In this document: positions 19,626 to 29,726 of the stretch, one piece after another
Numbering within the stretch: the first letter of the stretch is position 1
Layout: the number at the start of each line of letters is the position of its first letter
Source: Agapetus fuscipes
Lineage: Eukaryota > Arthropoda > Insecta > Trichoptera > Glossosomatidae
Length of the DNA: 64,000 nucleotides
Direction: 5' to 3'
Assembly: GCA_951799405.1 (NCBI GenBank)
Contig: OX637352.1
Span: 11,232,820 to 11,296,819, forward strand
Program-made: the position numbers and the translations under genes
The notes under the pieces: model-generated
The model's input: the letters and a program-made list of their open reading frames with translations, nothing else
The model's database searches: none
What the model was told of the DNA's origin: nothing

Positions 19626-19892
19626 TACCGATCTCAGATAGAAGTGTCACTAACAGAAGAAGACTACAATGGCTGCGCCTTCACATGTATTGGTCCGCAA
19701 ATTGTCAGTCGAGAACAACTTTTGGTTCGGGTGACCAGGAAACCGGTCCACGAAAATCAATAATTAAATAAACAAATTTAAACGCATGGGCGCACTGCTT
19801 GTTCTTTCAACCTATGAAATCATTTTTCGCAAAGCAATTTATTTGTACATATAGTATAACATCTTACCTTATTGTTTCCAAAAAGGTGATAT
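19626..19892. other. Unassigned sequence
   Basis: No signal recognised. Confidence 0.3.
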
Positions 19893-20125
19893 CGCTACCT
19901 TAGTTCTTGTTTGCCGTATATGAGAAATGTTTGCATGTGTACTGGACCAATGTGTCTTATGAAAACAGGAATTTGATTTAAAAACTATTTAAAACAACTC
20001 TCACATTATCGAGTTTTACGTTTTTCTAAGCTCAGATTGTGTAGAATTTGATTCTTAAGACAACTGCATTAAAAAGTCATATTTGACAGAGTTGGTCTAT
20101 ACGGCAAACAAGAACTGGGGGAGCG
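19893..20125. mobile_element. MITE F copy
   Basis: CGCTACCTTAGTTCTTGTTT at the left and ACAAGAACTGGGGGAGCG at the right. The interior matches 1487-1741 with a short deletion near the left end. Confidence 0.75.
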
Positions 20126-20150
20126 AGATGTAAGTATTTATTATTTATTT

Positions 20151-20315
20151 TCAAAGTTTACTCAGCCTTTACATGAAATGAGAACCAAACCCCTACTTCA
20201 ACTGAAGTGGTTAGCGCAAGGTAGGCCCCCTTACCTGTTAAAACAATAAGTCTCGATCGTCACATGTGACATCTTCGGGGATAACGCGGCAAACGAATAC
20301 ATTATATTTGTGTAA
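20151..20315 (+). mobile_element. SINE-A 3' half
   Basis: TCAAAGTTTACTCAGCCTTT to GATAACGCGGCAAACG. The head is missing. Confidence 0.75.
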
Positions 20316-20351
20316 GTAAGGAGCCAGGAGATAAGAGGAGTAAGGAGTGTA

Positions 20352-20572
20352 AGTAAGCCTTACGTCAACCAATTCACTTTAAGTAGAGATTTCCCAGCTC
20401 CCGAGAGGGCTGACTCTCATTTCTTGTAAAAGCCGAGTAAACCTTGTCGGTAGTATGATATTCGGTTTGAAATGAACACCGAAAGAGAAAATCATTTTGG
20501 ACGCCATTGGTGGAAATCGAGCCCTAAGCCTCTGAAATTGAACGTAAGAGTAGTACCAACTGAGCTACGTGA
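20352..20572 (-). mobile_element. SINE-A copy, 3' end missing
   Basis: GCCTTACGTCAACCAATTCA to CAACTGAGCTACGTGAGC. The head is mutated. Confidence 0.75.
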
Positions 20573-20612
20573 GCTAAAAATTGCTATTAAATAATCACAT
20601 ATTCGTAGTAGG

Positions 20613-20835
20613 CAGTGGCTAAGGGTGTCATACAAGCCGGTTCCCATCGGCTTCCCTTTTAAAATGATGTAACAAAGATGGAACAAAGCACAAAGTAAAA
20701 AAATACATTTAAAACCAAAGAAACAATACGTATTTTTTCCCCATTGAAACCATGCAGTCTACTTTATTATCATTTTTGCCTCATTTTAAACGGGAAACCG
20801 ATGGGAATCGGCTTGTATGGCACCCTTCGCCACTG
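20613..20835. mobile_element. hAT-type MITE with perfect 8-bp target duplication
   Basis: 223 bp. Ends are CAGTGGCTAAGGGTGTCATA and TATGGCACCCTTCGCCACTG, and inverted similarity extends about 55 bp. GTAGTAGG flanks both sides (20605-20612, 20836-20843). 8-bp duplications with CAGTGGC-type ends are typical of hAT elements. No coding capacity. The interior matches the copy at 7658-8231. Confidence 0.92.
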
Positions 20836-20850
20836 GTAGTAGGTATGTAA

Positions 20851-21006
20851 AGTGGAGTTTCACTGCTCCCAAGAGGACAGGTTCTGATTTCTTGGGCACG
20901 CGGAGTACACTTTACCGGTATTTTTTTTTTGGATATGAAATACACACCGAAAGGGGAAATCATTTCTGGCATCTTTGTTGGGGATCGAACCCTCTATCGA
21001 TCGGGC
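20851..21006 (-). mobile_element. SINE-A body, head lost
   Basis: GTGGAGTTTCACTGCTCCCA to GGGGATCGAACCCTCTATCG. The anticodon arm and 5' end are replaced. Confidence 0.65.
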
Positions 21007-21043
21007 AATGTCATGAATGCAATTAATTGATGTTCTATTACTC

Positions 21044-21250
21044 ATAGGTTGGTATGAGTCTGACCACCCATACTGTGAATGTTTGCTCACTTTGCCAATC
21101 TGTGTTTCATGGAAGGTCGGCAGGAGTTGCAAGGTTTTGAATTTAATTTAGATATACTCATGCTGGATGTGTAAGCGCGATCTTACACGTGTCTGCTTGT
21201 TGGAATGCATTAAATATGAATCTTAAAAGTTAATATTTACACAAGTTAGA
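21044..21250 (+). mobile_element. Family C copy
   Basis: AGGTTGGTATGAGTCTGACC to the TTAGATTAT end, with a few small deletions. Confidence 0.8.
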
Positions 21251-21508
21251 TTATAAATTATATAGATACGCTAATGTGCTTGGGCGAAACAAAATAACAG
21301 TGCATGAAATTACTGTTGTTATCTATGTAGTTGAATATATCTACCACATGTAGATAAGCTTGGTAGATTTATTATATCTACTAGATATCACCAAACGACC
21401 GTGAACTCTAAAACTTGTCGACCTTCTCACTGTAATCTTAGTTGCAAGGGTAAATAAATATTTTTAAATATTAGAACATATTTCAACTGATTTTCTCACG
21501 TTAGAGTT
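21251..21508. other. Unassigned sequence
   Basis: AT-rich, with TAGATAT/ATATCTA phrases around 21330-21390. Nothing identified. Confidence 0.3.
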
Positions 21509-21757
21509 TTCCTTGACTTATAGGTTGGTATGAGGCTGACCACCCATACTGTAAAAAATGGTTCACTTGGTCAATGTCACCCCTGTTTCAGGGAAGGTCG
21601 GCAAAAGTTGTGGGTATTATGTTCATTTGAGGTTTGGATTTCATTTGTAAGTACACGTTCAGCATTTGTAAGCGCGAACTACACGTGTTGGTTTGTGGGC
21701 ATACATCTGAGAGCTTTAAATGAATATATCCTTGCAACTTATATTATAGATTATATG
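21509..21757 (+). mobile_element. Family C copy, full length
   Basis: Starts TTCCTTGACTTATAGGTTGG and ends TCCTTGCAACTTATATTATA. Confidence 0.88.
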
Positions 21758-21797
21758 TATAGAGTAGACCTTTCTAGGCGTTTTTCGGCTTCAAAAG

Positions 21798-22182
21798 GAT
21801 ATCTAATCTAATCTAATCTAATGTAATCTAAGTTGCAAAATATATGTATCATTAGAGATTCACATTATATGCATTTTCACAAACAGGCACGTATAAGTTC
21901 GCGCTTAAACATGCCGCATGTGGTCCTACAATATAAAAACCCGAATCTCAAATGAACATGCAAGGTTGGTATGTGGTTGGTATGTTCACTTTTCCAATGT
22001 CACCCCTGTTTCAGGGGAGGTGGACAAGAGTTGCAAGGTGTATGCCCATTTGAGATTTGGGTTTTTACGCTGTAAGTTCACATGCGGCATGTGCAAGCGC
22101 AAACTTGTATGTGTCTGCTTGTGAGAATGCATATAATGTGAATCCCCAATGTTGCATATCTTTGCAACTTAGATAATATTAG
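21798..22182. mobile_element. Inverted pair of family C copies
   Basis: 21798-21962 is a minus copy starting with five TCTAA phrases. 21963-22182 is a plus copy ending TTTGCAACTTAGATAATA. They meet tail-out, giving a large foldback. Confidence 0.8.
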
Positions 22183-22192
22183 ATTAGGTTTC

Positions 22193-22262
22193 CATTGTGC
22201 GTCCCTACTGTCACACTAATTTCCTCGCTTTACTTCTATTTGGCGCCCTTCCCCCTCGTATC
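22193..22262 (-). pseudogene. RTE-like LINE fragment
   Basis: TTCCTCGCTTTACTTCTATT and its flanks match 10580-10640. The coding part is absent. Confidence 0.5.
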
Positions 22263-22298
22263 ACACAAAATAAATCAACCCTCACATAAACATAATAC

Positions 22299-22602
22299 TT
22301 TTTTTTTTAAGAAATCCTGTGCGGGAGACTCCCTAGATTCTAGAGACCGCAGAGTGCCGCAGAGATGTACGAGCTTGGTCGTCGCTACAAAGCGCCAATA
22401 CTCAAGCAAGACCCAGTTGCTGTGTAAGGCTGGATGGACCTTTAGTGATCGGTCTTTGGTAAAGGTTTTATGAATTTTTTCAACCCAGCAATGAGCATAT
22501 TTGGAAATATAAATGGTGTATGTTTTGTGCTCCGCCGGGATCCGAATCCACAACCTTCCATTTACGAGTCCGAAGTGTTGCCACTGGACTACGAACCGGT
22601 CA
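22299..22602 (-). mobile_element. SINE-B copy, full length, tail 2, in a family C remnant
   Basis: T-run, GAAATCCTGTGCGGGAGACT, shared body, then head ending CCACTGGACTACGAACCGGT. Flanks 22262-22298 (CTCACATAAACATAA) and 22612-22625 (CCTTGCAACT) are pieces of one minus family C. Confidence 0.85.
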
Positions 22603-22714
22603 AGTCAGTCCTTGCAACTAGTGCCACATTTCTTTGACATCGGAAAAAGTGTAACGTTAATTTTTATGAACTCGTTCTTTCGACCACAGCTCGGAATTCA
22701 AAGGAGAAGACTTT

Positions 22715-22957
22715 CGGGGCTATTCTTTGACATTTTAGTCGTCGGTTGAGCCCACGCTTTGACAAGCTAATGGTGCCTGCGTTGAAAGTTTCATCAGCAC
22801 GGTCATACTTACCTACCGAATTTTGTAATATTTGTATGAAAACAAATCAGCTGTTCACTTGCGGCCATCATGGATTGAAAGGTCTTCATACAAATGCATC
22901 ATTAGTTTGTCAAAGCGTGGGCTCAACCGACGACTAAAATGTCTAAGAATAGCCCCG
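22715..22957. mobile_element. Foldback MITE D, uninterrupted
   Basis: Arms of about 60 bp: CGGGGCTATTCTTTGACATT / AATGTCTAAGAATAGCCCCG, continuing through GTCGGTTGAGCCCACGCTTT. The centre has CAGCTGTTCACTTGCGGCCA. It is flanked on both sides by TTT, which may be the duplication but is too short to be sure. Confidence 0.85.
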
Positions 22958-23268
22958 TTTGAAGTTTAATTGACTCGCAAATCAATGAGTGCAGGGAGAT
23001 GGAGACATCACACTTGCGTCTCACACAGTGGGTCCTATGCGCGTCACAAAGCCTAGAGAGAGAGCGGCGGGTTCCCACGGGGTCCCACACAAAGAGAAAA
23101 GCGGAGGTCTCTTCATTCTTACGCCGTATTCTGCGAGAACAACAATTATATCTGACGCCAGCATCTCCACATTACACAGAGAACGAGGCAGGGCTGCCAG
23201 AAATCGGAAGCAGCCGAGAGCTAGGGTTCGATTCCCACCGATTCGAATGAGAAACGACTTGTCGTGTC
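22958..23268. other. Unassigned stretch with overlapping short frames
   Basis: Less AT-rich than its surroundings. Frames of 83-98 codons overlap on both strands, so none is credible. 23222-23246 contains a box-B-like AGGGTTCGATTCCCACCGAT, which may be a tRNA-derived remnant. Confidence 0.35.
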
Positions 23269-23722
23269 TTGTTCCTTGACTTATATGTAGGTTGGTGTGA
23301 GGCTGACCAGTGACCACTCATACTGTTTAAAAAATGTTTCACTTTGCCAATGTCACGCCTGTTTCAGGGAAGGTCGGTAAAAGTTGCTCAGTTTATGTTC
23401 ATTTGAGGTTTGGATTTAAATTTCTAAGTACCTACACATGCAGCATTTGTGAGCGCGAAATTACAAGCACCTGTTTGTGGGAATGCATTTAATTTAAATC
23501 TCAAATGTAATTTGAAACTTAGATTAAAAATGTCTTATTATATTCGACATATTATGACTTATATTCATCTGAGATTTGGGTTTTTATATTGTAGGTGCAC
23601 ATGTGGCATGTGTACGCGCGAACTTATACGTGTCTGCTTATGAGAATGCATTTATTTTGAATCTTAAACGTAATGTATCTTTGCAACTCAGATTATATAG
23701 ATTTTGATTATAGATAGTGTTG
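23269..23722 (+). mobile_element. Two family C copies in tandem
   Basis: 23269-23528 is near full length (GTTCCTTGACTTATATGTAG to TGTAATTTGAAACTTAGATT). 23553-23722 is a 3' half (TTCATCTGAGATTTGGGTTT to TTTGCAACTCAGATTATATA). Confidence 0.8.
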
Positions 23723-23900
23723 CGCCTAACTCCTATTGCGTCAATCACACATCGGTTAAACTCGAGTTCATCCTCAGTCGTCGTGCAGAGAGGGTGTCTC
23801 CTGAAGACGTTAGCTACATCGCTAACGAAACGTCGAGAATAATCTAAGGTCTCTTGTAACGGTTCGTCGTTATTATCATTGTAAATATGTCCAAACGACC
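23723..23900 (+). mobile_element. PLE 3' end with CTGAAGA hairpin
   Basis: At 23800-23832: CTGAAGA-C-GTTAGC, loop TACATC, GCTAAC-GAAA. The plus frame before it reads VKLEFILSRRAERVSPEDV, so the coding end runs into the motif. The AACGGTTCGTC block follows. Confidence 0.65.
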
Positions 23901-24336
23901 GTAATTCCAACCTAAACCTGATAATATTTGTTTTCGTTTTTCTGGCAGCTCCGCCGTAAGACGACACAATTTTGTCCATTTCAATTCAAGTGCAGACATC
24001 ACTGCAGAATGATACATAGATCTTAATTGAGAAAAAAAAGCTATGATTTTTTTTGTGAAGCCCTGTTCGCAATAGCTTTGTACAATAGCGATTTCAATTA
24101 GTACCTACACAATAATATTTCCATCCATACATTCATCTCTCGCCGCTATAATCGGATTAGTGCTTACCTACCGGGCTGACTTTACACTTCGGGCTTCAAC
24201 TATAGACGTGTGAACAGTGCTTAAGCCTATGCTTACATAATACGTATTCATTTAATCAGTTTTCGAATACTTCTTCTTCTTGTGCCTCTTCAGTGAAGCT
24301 TGACGATCATCAAAGCGATTTGCAACTTCGATGTTC
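23901..24336. other. Unassigned sequence
   Basis: A CTTCTTCTTCTT run near 24268 may be the reversed tail of a LINE fragment. No other signal. Confidence 0.3.
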
Positions 24337-24480
24337 ATTGGCTTATAGGTTGGTATGAAGCTGGCCATCCATACTGTAAAATATTGTTCACTTTGCCAAT
24401 GTCACCCCTGTTCAGAGTAGGTGGCCAAATATGCAGCGCTTATGTTCATTTGAGGTTTGGATTTTAACCTGCATGTGCAT
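24337..24480 (+). mobile_element. Family C fragment, 5' part
   Basis: GGCTTATAGGTTGGTATGAA to ATTTGAGGTTTGGATTTTAA. Confidence 0.7.
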
Positions 24481-24549
24481 ACGTATCCTGTCACATAGTA
24501 GGTATGCTTCAATGCCGGGGGCTAGATTCGACCTCACAATATATTAATA

Positions 24550-24795
24550 GCCCAGCCGTCACGTCAGACACGCACTAATTTTGGGGACCGTGCTTTCCGG
24601 TTTGCGGGCCCAATAGAGTGGAACAGACTACCACCTAATGTGAGGAAGGCAGAAACTGTTGGTGTCTTTAAAGGAGCACTAAAGACGCATCTTTACAAAG
24701 AATCTTATCCGTGATTTGAGAGGGCCCTAGAGGTGTGACACACGCAAAAACGGCGCTCTTTTATTATGTGTACCTTATAAATAAATTATCCTTGT
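24550..24795 (+). pseudogene. CR1-like LINE 3' fragment, second subfamily
   Basis: The plus-strand translation has NFGDRAFRFAGPIEWNRLPP, then VRKAETVGVFKGALKTHLYK. It matches 39289-39695 rather than 40638-41462, so two CR1-like subfamilies are present. The 3' UTR AGAGGTGTGACACACGCAAA... ACGGCGCTCTTTTATTATG ends at about 24795. Frameshifts break the peptide. Confidence 0.8.
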
Positions 24796-25470
24796 ATACA
24801 TATATACCTGTTAAGTTTGACAGTTCCGGCTGAAATTTATGTCCATATTATACTTCAATTTCGTAAGCAATTTAGACTTCACTCATATGATACTTTTTGT
24901 ATTTTGACAGATTCATCTGACTGCTGCTCTGCCCTCCTCATTGCAAACGCAGTACTTGCAAAATGGCAGTTTGGAGATAAACGAATGCTGCAGACCTTTT
25001 TAGCTAAAGAAATACTTTTGTGTTAGTACTGCGTTTTTCCTTAAATAAAACACATAGTTATACCAAAAAAAACATGAAAATTATTATTTTTATATATAGC
25101 TTAAGCCCAGGAGATGTAATTTTCGCAAAAAAGTGAAAATCTCAAAAGTGTCGATTACTGCAAGTGCAATTAGCAGGGCAGATGCTATGTCGCATAGTAT
25201 GCTTCAATTCTACATCTAGTTTTGGCTCCACTTTTATTATACGTCAATGGATTTTCCTATATATAATACATGAGCGAGGTGGATCCGATCAAAGGTCGAC
25301 CACTTTCAAAGCAGAGACGCTTTCCACTCAGCCACCGAGGCAGCCATAGTCTCACGGTTACAACGACTCACATTCTTAGTCGAGAAATACTAACTGATGG
25401 ATGAGGCACTTGTTTTATCGTCGCTACATATCAAACGAATCGTATGTGACAGAAAGCTTTTTTTTTGTAT
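24796..25470. other. Unassigned stretch with a tRNA-like remnant
   Basis: 25275-25345 read on the minus strand gives GGTGGCTGAGTGGAAAGCGT then TGGTCGACCTTTGATC, like the two arms of a tRNA-Ser/Leu-type head. No supporting body. Otherwise nothing recognised. Confidence 0.4.
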
Positions 25471-25475
25471 TAAAG

Positions 25476-25735
25476 ATTACATATTGCTACGAATGTATGG
25501 GTTTATGGCTGCGTATATGTTTACTTTTGATTGTGTGTCTGTGTGTGAGTATATGGGTGGTTATACCTACTCGTGTTTGCTCGAATCTTCTGTCTGGTGT
25601 ATGCTAGAATAGTCTTCAGTCACTTATAAATACAGATTGCAGTGCTTTGAAGATGATAAGTACCAGAGCCGCTGAGCGAGAAGTACAAATTTTTAAACAG
25701 TGAACCTATGTGAGCAAATTCTAAAATAAACTATG
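25476..25735 (+). repeat. Repeat R, uninterrupted copy
   Basis: CTACGAATGTATGGGTTTAT and GATTGCAGTGCTTTGAAGAT, plus GTGAACCTATGTGAGCAAAT, recur at 35932-36030 and 38308-38475. There a Jockey-like LINE separates the two halves, so this copy shows the pre-insertion state. Its class is unknown. Confidence 0.7.
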
Positions 25736-25751
25736 TAATATTATATTTTTT

Positions 25752-25990
25752 AGTGTTGATCTGTTAACACAGTGAAAGTCCATTTTTTTAAATATTAAAA
25801 AAATTGAAATGGTGAAACATGGTTTTTAAAACATGTTTAGGTTTTGAAAATTATTTTCTAAAAATATATTTGTAACCATTCTGCTCCTGAAGATGCCTCA
25901 TTAGGCGAAAATGTTCGAGCAAAAACAAAAAGAATAAAGTGAATTAAAACCATGTTTTACCATTTCAATTTTTTAAATATTTAAACTATG
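25752..25990 (+). mobile_element. PLE-like terminal unit with inverted arms
   Basis: AACACAGTGAAAGTCCATTT begins it. Arms of about 40 bp (GAAATGGTGAAACATGGTTT / AAACCATGTTTTACCATTTC) enclose CTGAAGA-T-GCCT, loop, AGGC-GAAA at 25885-25911. Related to 51455-51575 and, in reverse, 58008-58065. Confidence 0.6.
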
Positions 25991-26077
25991 AATTTTTTTC
26001 TATGTGTTTTTTTTTTTGCGATGTAAAATAAATTTCAAAATCACATTTGATGTTTAGTTATTTGTCCAGGTATCAAA

Positions 26078-26260
26078 AGCAACTAAGATACACTGGTTGC
26101 ACATATAGTGTAACTTCTTGCCTGCATTATCCTGAAAAGGTCGCAAGTGGTGATTCGGGACCTATTTATTTTTGCAGGTAAGAGGGCCGGCCTCACACCA
26201 ACCCCTTCATTTAAAGTGGGGGTTTCCCAGCTCCCAAGGGGGCTGGTACTCATTTCTTGT
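26078..26260 (-). mobile_element. SINE-A 3' half
   Basis: GCACATATAGTGTAACTTCT to GGGGCTGGTACTCATTTCTT. It is cut by the minisatellite E array. Confidence 0.8.
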
Positions 26261-26267
26261 TAAGTTA

Positions 26268-26760
26268 TTTGCTAGCCATATGTCCCTGCTAGTCGCCATC
26301 CTCTTGTAAAGGCAGTGCCTTGTTGCGCTATCCATTTGTCTCTACAGATCTCAATCCTCTTGTAAAGGCAGTGCCTTGTTGCGCTATCCATTTGTCTCTA
26401 CAGATCTCAATCCTCTTGTAAAGGCAGTGCCTTGTTGCGCTATCCATTTGTCTCTACAGATCTCAATCCTCTTGTAAAGGCAGTGCCTTGTTGCGCTATC
26501 CATTTGTCTCTACAGATCTCAATCCTCTTGTAAAGGCAGTGCCTTGTTGTGCTAGCCATTTGTATCTACAGATCTCAATCCTCTTGTAAAGGCAGTGCCT
26601 TGTTGCGCTATCCATTTGTCTCTACAGATCTCAATCCTCTTGTAAAGGCAGTGCCTTGTTGCGCTATCCATTTGTCTCTACAGATCTCAATCCTCTTGTA
26701 AAGGCAGTGCCTTGTTGTGCTATCCGTTTGTCTCTACAAATCACCATCCTCTTGAATTGG
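26268..26760 (-). repeat. Minisatellite E, nine-unit array
   Basis: 56-bp units; most are identical, with CTCTACAGATCTCAATCCTC and TTGTAAAGGCAGTGCCTTGT. The outer units look like the GGCGACCAGCAGAG form at 1269. The homogeneous middle indicates recent local amplification. Confidence 0.92.
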
Positions 26761-27180
26761 GTCGCTCCAAACTTTGAACGAATGAAGTTCTTGGGCGGCC
26801 TTTGCTTCGTCTTTTTACTATTTTTCCATAGAAGATGTTGCTGGTCAGGGTGATATATCCGTCTTTTAAGCCACTTAAAATTCCAACTTCAACCATTCAA
26901 ATTTATAGCCACTGTTAGTTTAATAAATAGCCTGTATGAAACGGTTCCATTAAGTGTTTTACAATTGAGGTAAACTTGCCTCCATTAAAGAAGAAAGGTG
27001 TAAGGTGTAAGAAGAACATTACCTTTCCTTAAAACCTTAGTTTAGGATTCATTAAAATAATTTATGAACCGAAATGATATCTTTAGATACACCATTAGCG
27101 TAGGTACCTAATTTTCAGAATTGTATTTTTTTTTATGTTTGACTTATGAAATAGTTAAATTACTTCTGAAACGCAAACTC
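26761..27180. other. Unassigned sequence
   Basis: No signal recognised. Confidence 0.3.
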
Positions 27181-27330
27181 AAACACAACTAAGCTACACC
27201 TATAGCATAACTTCTTGCCGAACTATCCCCGAAGGGTTTCGCATGTGGCGAGTGAATCCTATTCATTTTTACAGGTAAGGGGGCCAGCCTTACGCCTAAC
27301 ACTTCAGTTGAAGCGGGGTTTTCCAGCTCC
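27181..27330 (-). mobile_element. SINE-A 3' half leading into a minisatellite
   Basis: CACAACTAAGCTACACCTAT to GAAGCGGGGTTTTCCAGCTC. The segment that would follow has been replaced by tandem copies of itself. Confidence 0.85.
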
Positions 27331-27720
27331 CGAGGGTGCTGGGAAACCCCCGAGGGTGCTGGGAAACCCCCGAGGGTGCTGGGAAACCCCCGAGGGTGCT
27401 GGGAAACCCCCGAGGGTGCTGGGAAACCCCCGAGGGTGCTGGGAAACCCCCGAGGGTGCTGGGAAACCCCCGAGGGTGCTGGGAAACCCCCGAGGGTGCT
27501 GGGAAACCCCCGAGGGTGCTGGGAAACCCCCGAGGGTGCTGGGAAACCCCCGAGGGTGCTGGGAAACCCCCGAGGGTGCTGGGAAACCCCCGAGGGGGCT
27601 GGGAAACCCCCGAGGGTGCTGGGAAACTCCCGAGGGTGCTGGGAAACCTCCGAGGGTGCTGAGAAACCCCCGAGGGTGCTGGGAAACCCCCGAGGGTGCT
27701 GGGAAACCCCCGAGGGTGCT
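27331..27720. repeat. 20-bp minisatellite, 19.5 units, derived from SINE-A
   Basis: Unit CGAGGGTGCTGGGAAACCCC. Only five or so units carry single substitutions (for example CGAGGGGGCT, ACTCC, ACCTC). The unit is related to the TTTCCCAGCTCCCGAG segment of SINE-A. Because 20 is not a multiple of 3, all frames cycle through one 20-residue period, giving long stop-free frames on both strands (186 codons on the minus strand, 172 on the plus). These are by-products, not genes. Confidence 0.95.
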
Positions 27721-27732
27721 GTGTGTGTCATA

Positions 27733-27809
27733 AAAAAAACAAGTGTCATAGACCCCTAGAGTCTCTTGAATCTAGGGAGTCTCCCGCACAGTCTTCCTTA
27801 AAAAAAAAT
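27733..27809 (+). mobile_element. SINE-B tail 2 fragment
   Basis: ACAAGTGTCATAGACCCCTA to GAGTCTCCCGCACAG and an A-run. Confidence 0.75.
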
Positions 27810-28017
27810 CGTGACGCCACTGTGAGTCCACCATTAGATGGATATTTTGAAAATCTCCCCGAGATGTAGATAAGTGGTGGAACCTTGTACGCGCGTGATG
27901 CGCTGCCGGACACATGCGAGATAGGGACGGTAATTGATGACGCCAACACAAAGTGACAACATGCAGCTTCCTCGAGAGACTTTCTACGCTTGTTTGAAGT
28001 AAACTATGTATTTACTT
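27810..28017. other. Unassigned sequence
   Basis: No signal recognised. Less AT-rich than its surroundings. Confidence 0.3.
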
Positions 28018-28328
28018 TAGAGGGCTCTTGAGGAGTGATTCAAACAACAACTGAGCTCACAGAATATGCAGTCAATAATAACAATAAAATTAGGACCGGT
28101 CCGTAGTTCAGTGGTAACACTTCGGATTCTGAATGGAAGGTTGTGGTTTAGAATCCCGGCGGAGCACAAAAAATATACAATTTAAATTTTCAAATTTGCT
28201 CTTCGCTGGGTTGAAAAATTCATAAACCTTTACCAATGGCCGGTCACCAAAGGTTCACCCAGCCTAACAGCAACTGGGTCTTGCTTGAGAATTGGCGCTT
28301 TGTAGCGACGACGACCAAGCTCGTAAAA
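28018..28328 (+). mobile_element. SINE-B tail 1 fragment, then SINE-B copy
   Basis: 28018-28092 is a tail 1 remnant (GAGGGCTCTTGAGGAGTGAT). 28093-28328 is a head and body of the tail-2 type (GCTTTGTAGCGACGACG, then AAGCTCGTAAAAAG), cut by SINE-A. Confidence 0.75.
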
Positions 28329-28578
28329 AGGTCAATTGGTAGAATGCTTGCATTCCATACCGAGAGCAAGGGTTCGATATCAAGGTTTACTCAGCCTTTA
28401 CAAGAAATGAGAATCAGTCCCCCCCGGAGTTGGGAAACGCCCACTTCAACTGAAAGTGGTTGGTGTGAGGCCGGCCACCTTACCCGTAAAAATAAATAAA
28501 TCCCGAATCGCCACATGCGACACCTTAGGGGATAACGCAGGCAAGAAGTTGCACTATATGTGTAGCTTGGTTGCATTT
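28329..28578 (+). mobile_element. SINE-A with internal deletion
   Basis: A short head (GGTCAATTGGTAGAATGCTT, GGGTTCGATATC) is joined directly to AAGGTTTACTCAGCCTTTAC. The rest is complete to GTAGCTTGGTTGC. Confidence 0.75.
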
Positions 28579-28579
28579 A

Positions 28580-28862
28580 AGGATGATTTATTTGGTGAGC
28601 GCAGTTTTCATGTGAATCACACCTCAAAAACGAGCTTGATCGTCGCTGTAGAAAGCGCCAATTTTCAAGCAAGACCCAGTTGCTGTAAGGCTGGAAGGAC
28701 CTTTAGTGATCGGTGTCTGGTAAAGGTTTTATGAATTTTTCAACCCAGCGAAGAGCAAATTTGAAAATAGAAATGGGATATTTTTTGTGCTCCGCCGGGA
28801 TTCGAGCCCACAACCTTCCATTTACGAGTCAGAAGTGTTAAACCACTAGACTACGGACCGGT
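28580..28862 (-). mobile_element. SINE-B copy, full length, tail 1
   Basis: AGGATGATTTATTTGGTGAG to GACTACGGACCGGT. Confidence 0.85.
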
Positions 28863-29098
28863 AATATACTTTCTGATTTAAATGAATTTTCACTATGTAA
28901 ATACAAAAACTGTACAAAGTTGTCAAGAAATTTTGATTTAGAAAAACGAGATGTACTTACATTTACAGCGATTTGACAGATCTGTTGATTTCATAGACTG
29001 CTTTTTTTGATAATTTTCCTGGAAAAAAGAAAAAAAAATAAGGTTAGTTTGAAGAAAATTAAGGTAAATATTTATATAAATTTATAATGCATCATTTT
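28863..29098. other. Unassigned sequence
   Basis: No signal recognised. Confidence 0.3.
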
Positions 29099-29726
29099 TA
29101 GGAATGGGCCGAACTTCGTATTACATTCGGTTCAACCAAATTTTGGCAACTCTAACCGAACTTCGGAATTCGGCCGAAATTGCCGAACATTCGGTGTAAG
29201 ATAAACTAAACCTATTTGCACATTTTGACTGTCATAATTGGACAACCGCATAATAAAAATAAGGCCTTTTATACTCACTCATGGTCATTTATTTTAGTAG
29301 GAGCAAGTGAACATTAACTTACAACTTGATTAAAATTAAATCTTCTTCTACTCCGTTACATTGTGGATCGCTCCCCCAGTTCTTGTTTATCGTATATCTT
29401 GTCAAATATGACTTTTTCATGCAGTTGTCTTATGAATCAAATTCTACACAATCTGAGCTAAGAAAACCCGTAAAACTCGATAATGTGAGAGTTCTTTTAA
29501 ATATTTTTTAAATTAATTTCTTGTTTTCACAAGACACATTGGTCCAGTACACATGCAAACACTGCTCATGTAAATTTTTCTCAATGGCGTATACGATAAA
29601 CAAGAACTAAGGAAGCGAGATATCAGATTGAAACAAAAATGAAACAAAGTTAGTATTCTTCTAACAAACAACCGAATGTTTGGCCAAAGTTCGTATTCGG
29701 TTCAAACCACATTCGGCCCATCCCTA
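29099..29726. mobile_element. hAT-like non-autonomous element with MITE F inside
   Basis: Ends TAGGAATGGGCCGAA and TTCGGCCCATCCCTA. Flanks ATCATTTT (29091-29098) and ATCATTTC (29727-29734) match at 7 of 8 bases, as expected for an old hAT duplication. MITE F fills 29369-29617. No transposase frame. CCGAA/TTCGG phrases recur near both ends. Confidence 0.8.
29369..29617 (-). mobile_element. MITE F copy, nested
   Basis: CGCTCCCCCAGTTCTTGTTT to AAACAAGAACTAAGGAAGCG, opposite to the copy at 1487. Confidence 0.8.

Noticed and set aside
22989..23317. Host protein gene at 23 kb
   Set aside because: Overlapping frames on both strands, no domain, no splice context. Explained by local base composition.
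23638..23979. 113-codon minus-strand frame
   Set aside because: It lies antisense to the PLE 3' end and family C and has no recognised motif.
26268..26760. CRISPR array
   Set aside because: 56-bp units are contiguous, with no unique spacers, in a eukaryotic repeat context.
27189..27749. Long open frames (186 and 172 codons) on opposite strands with a periodic protein
   Set aside because: Product of a 20-bp tandem repeat without stop codons. Both strands are open for the same trivial reason.
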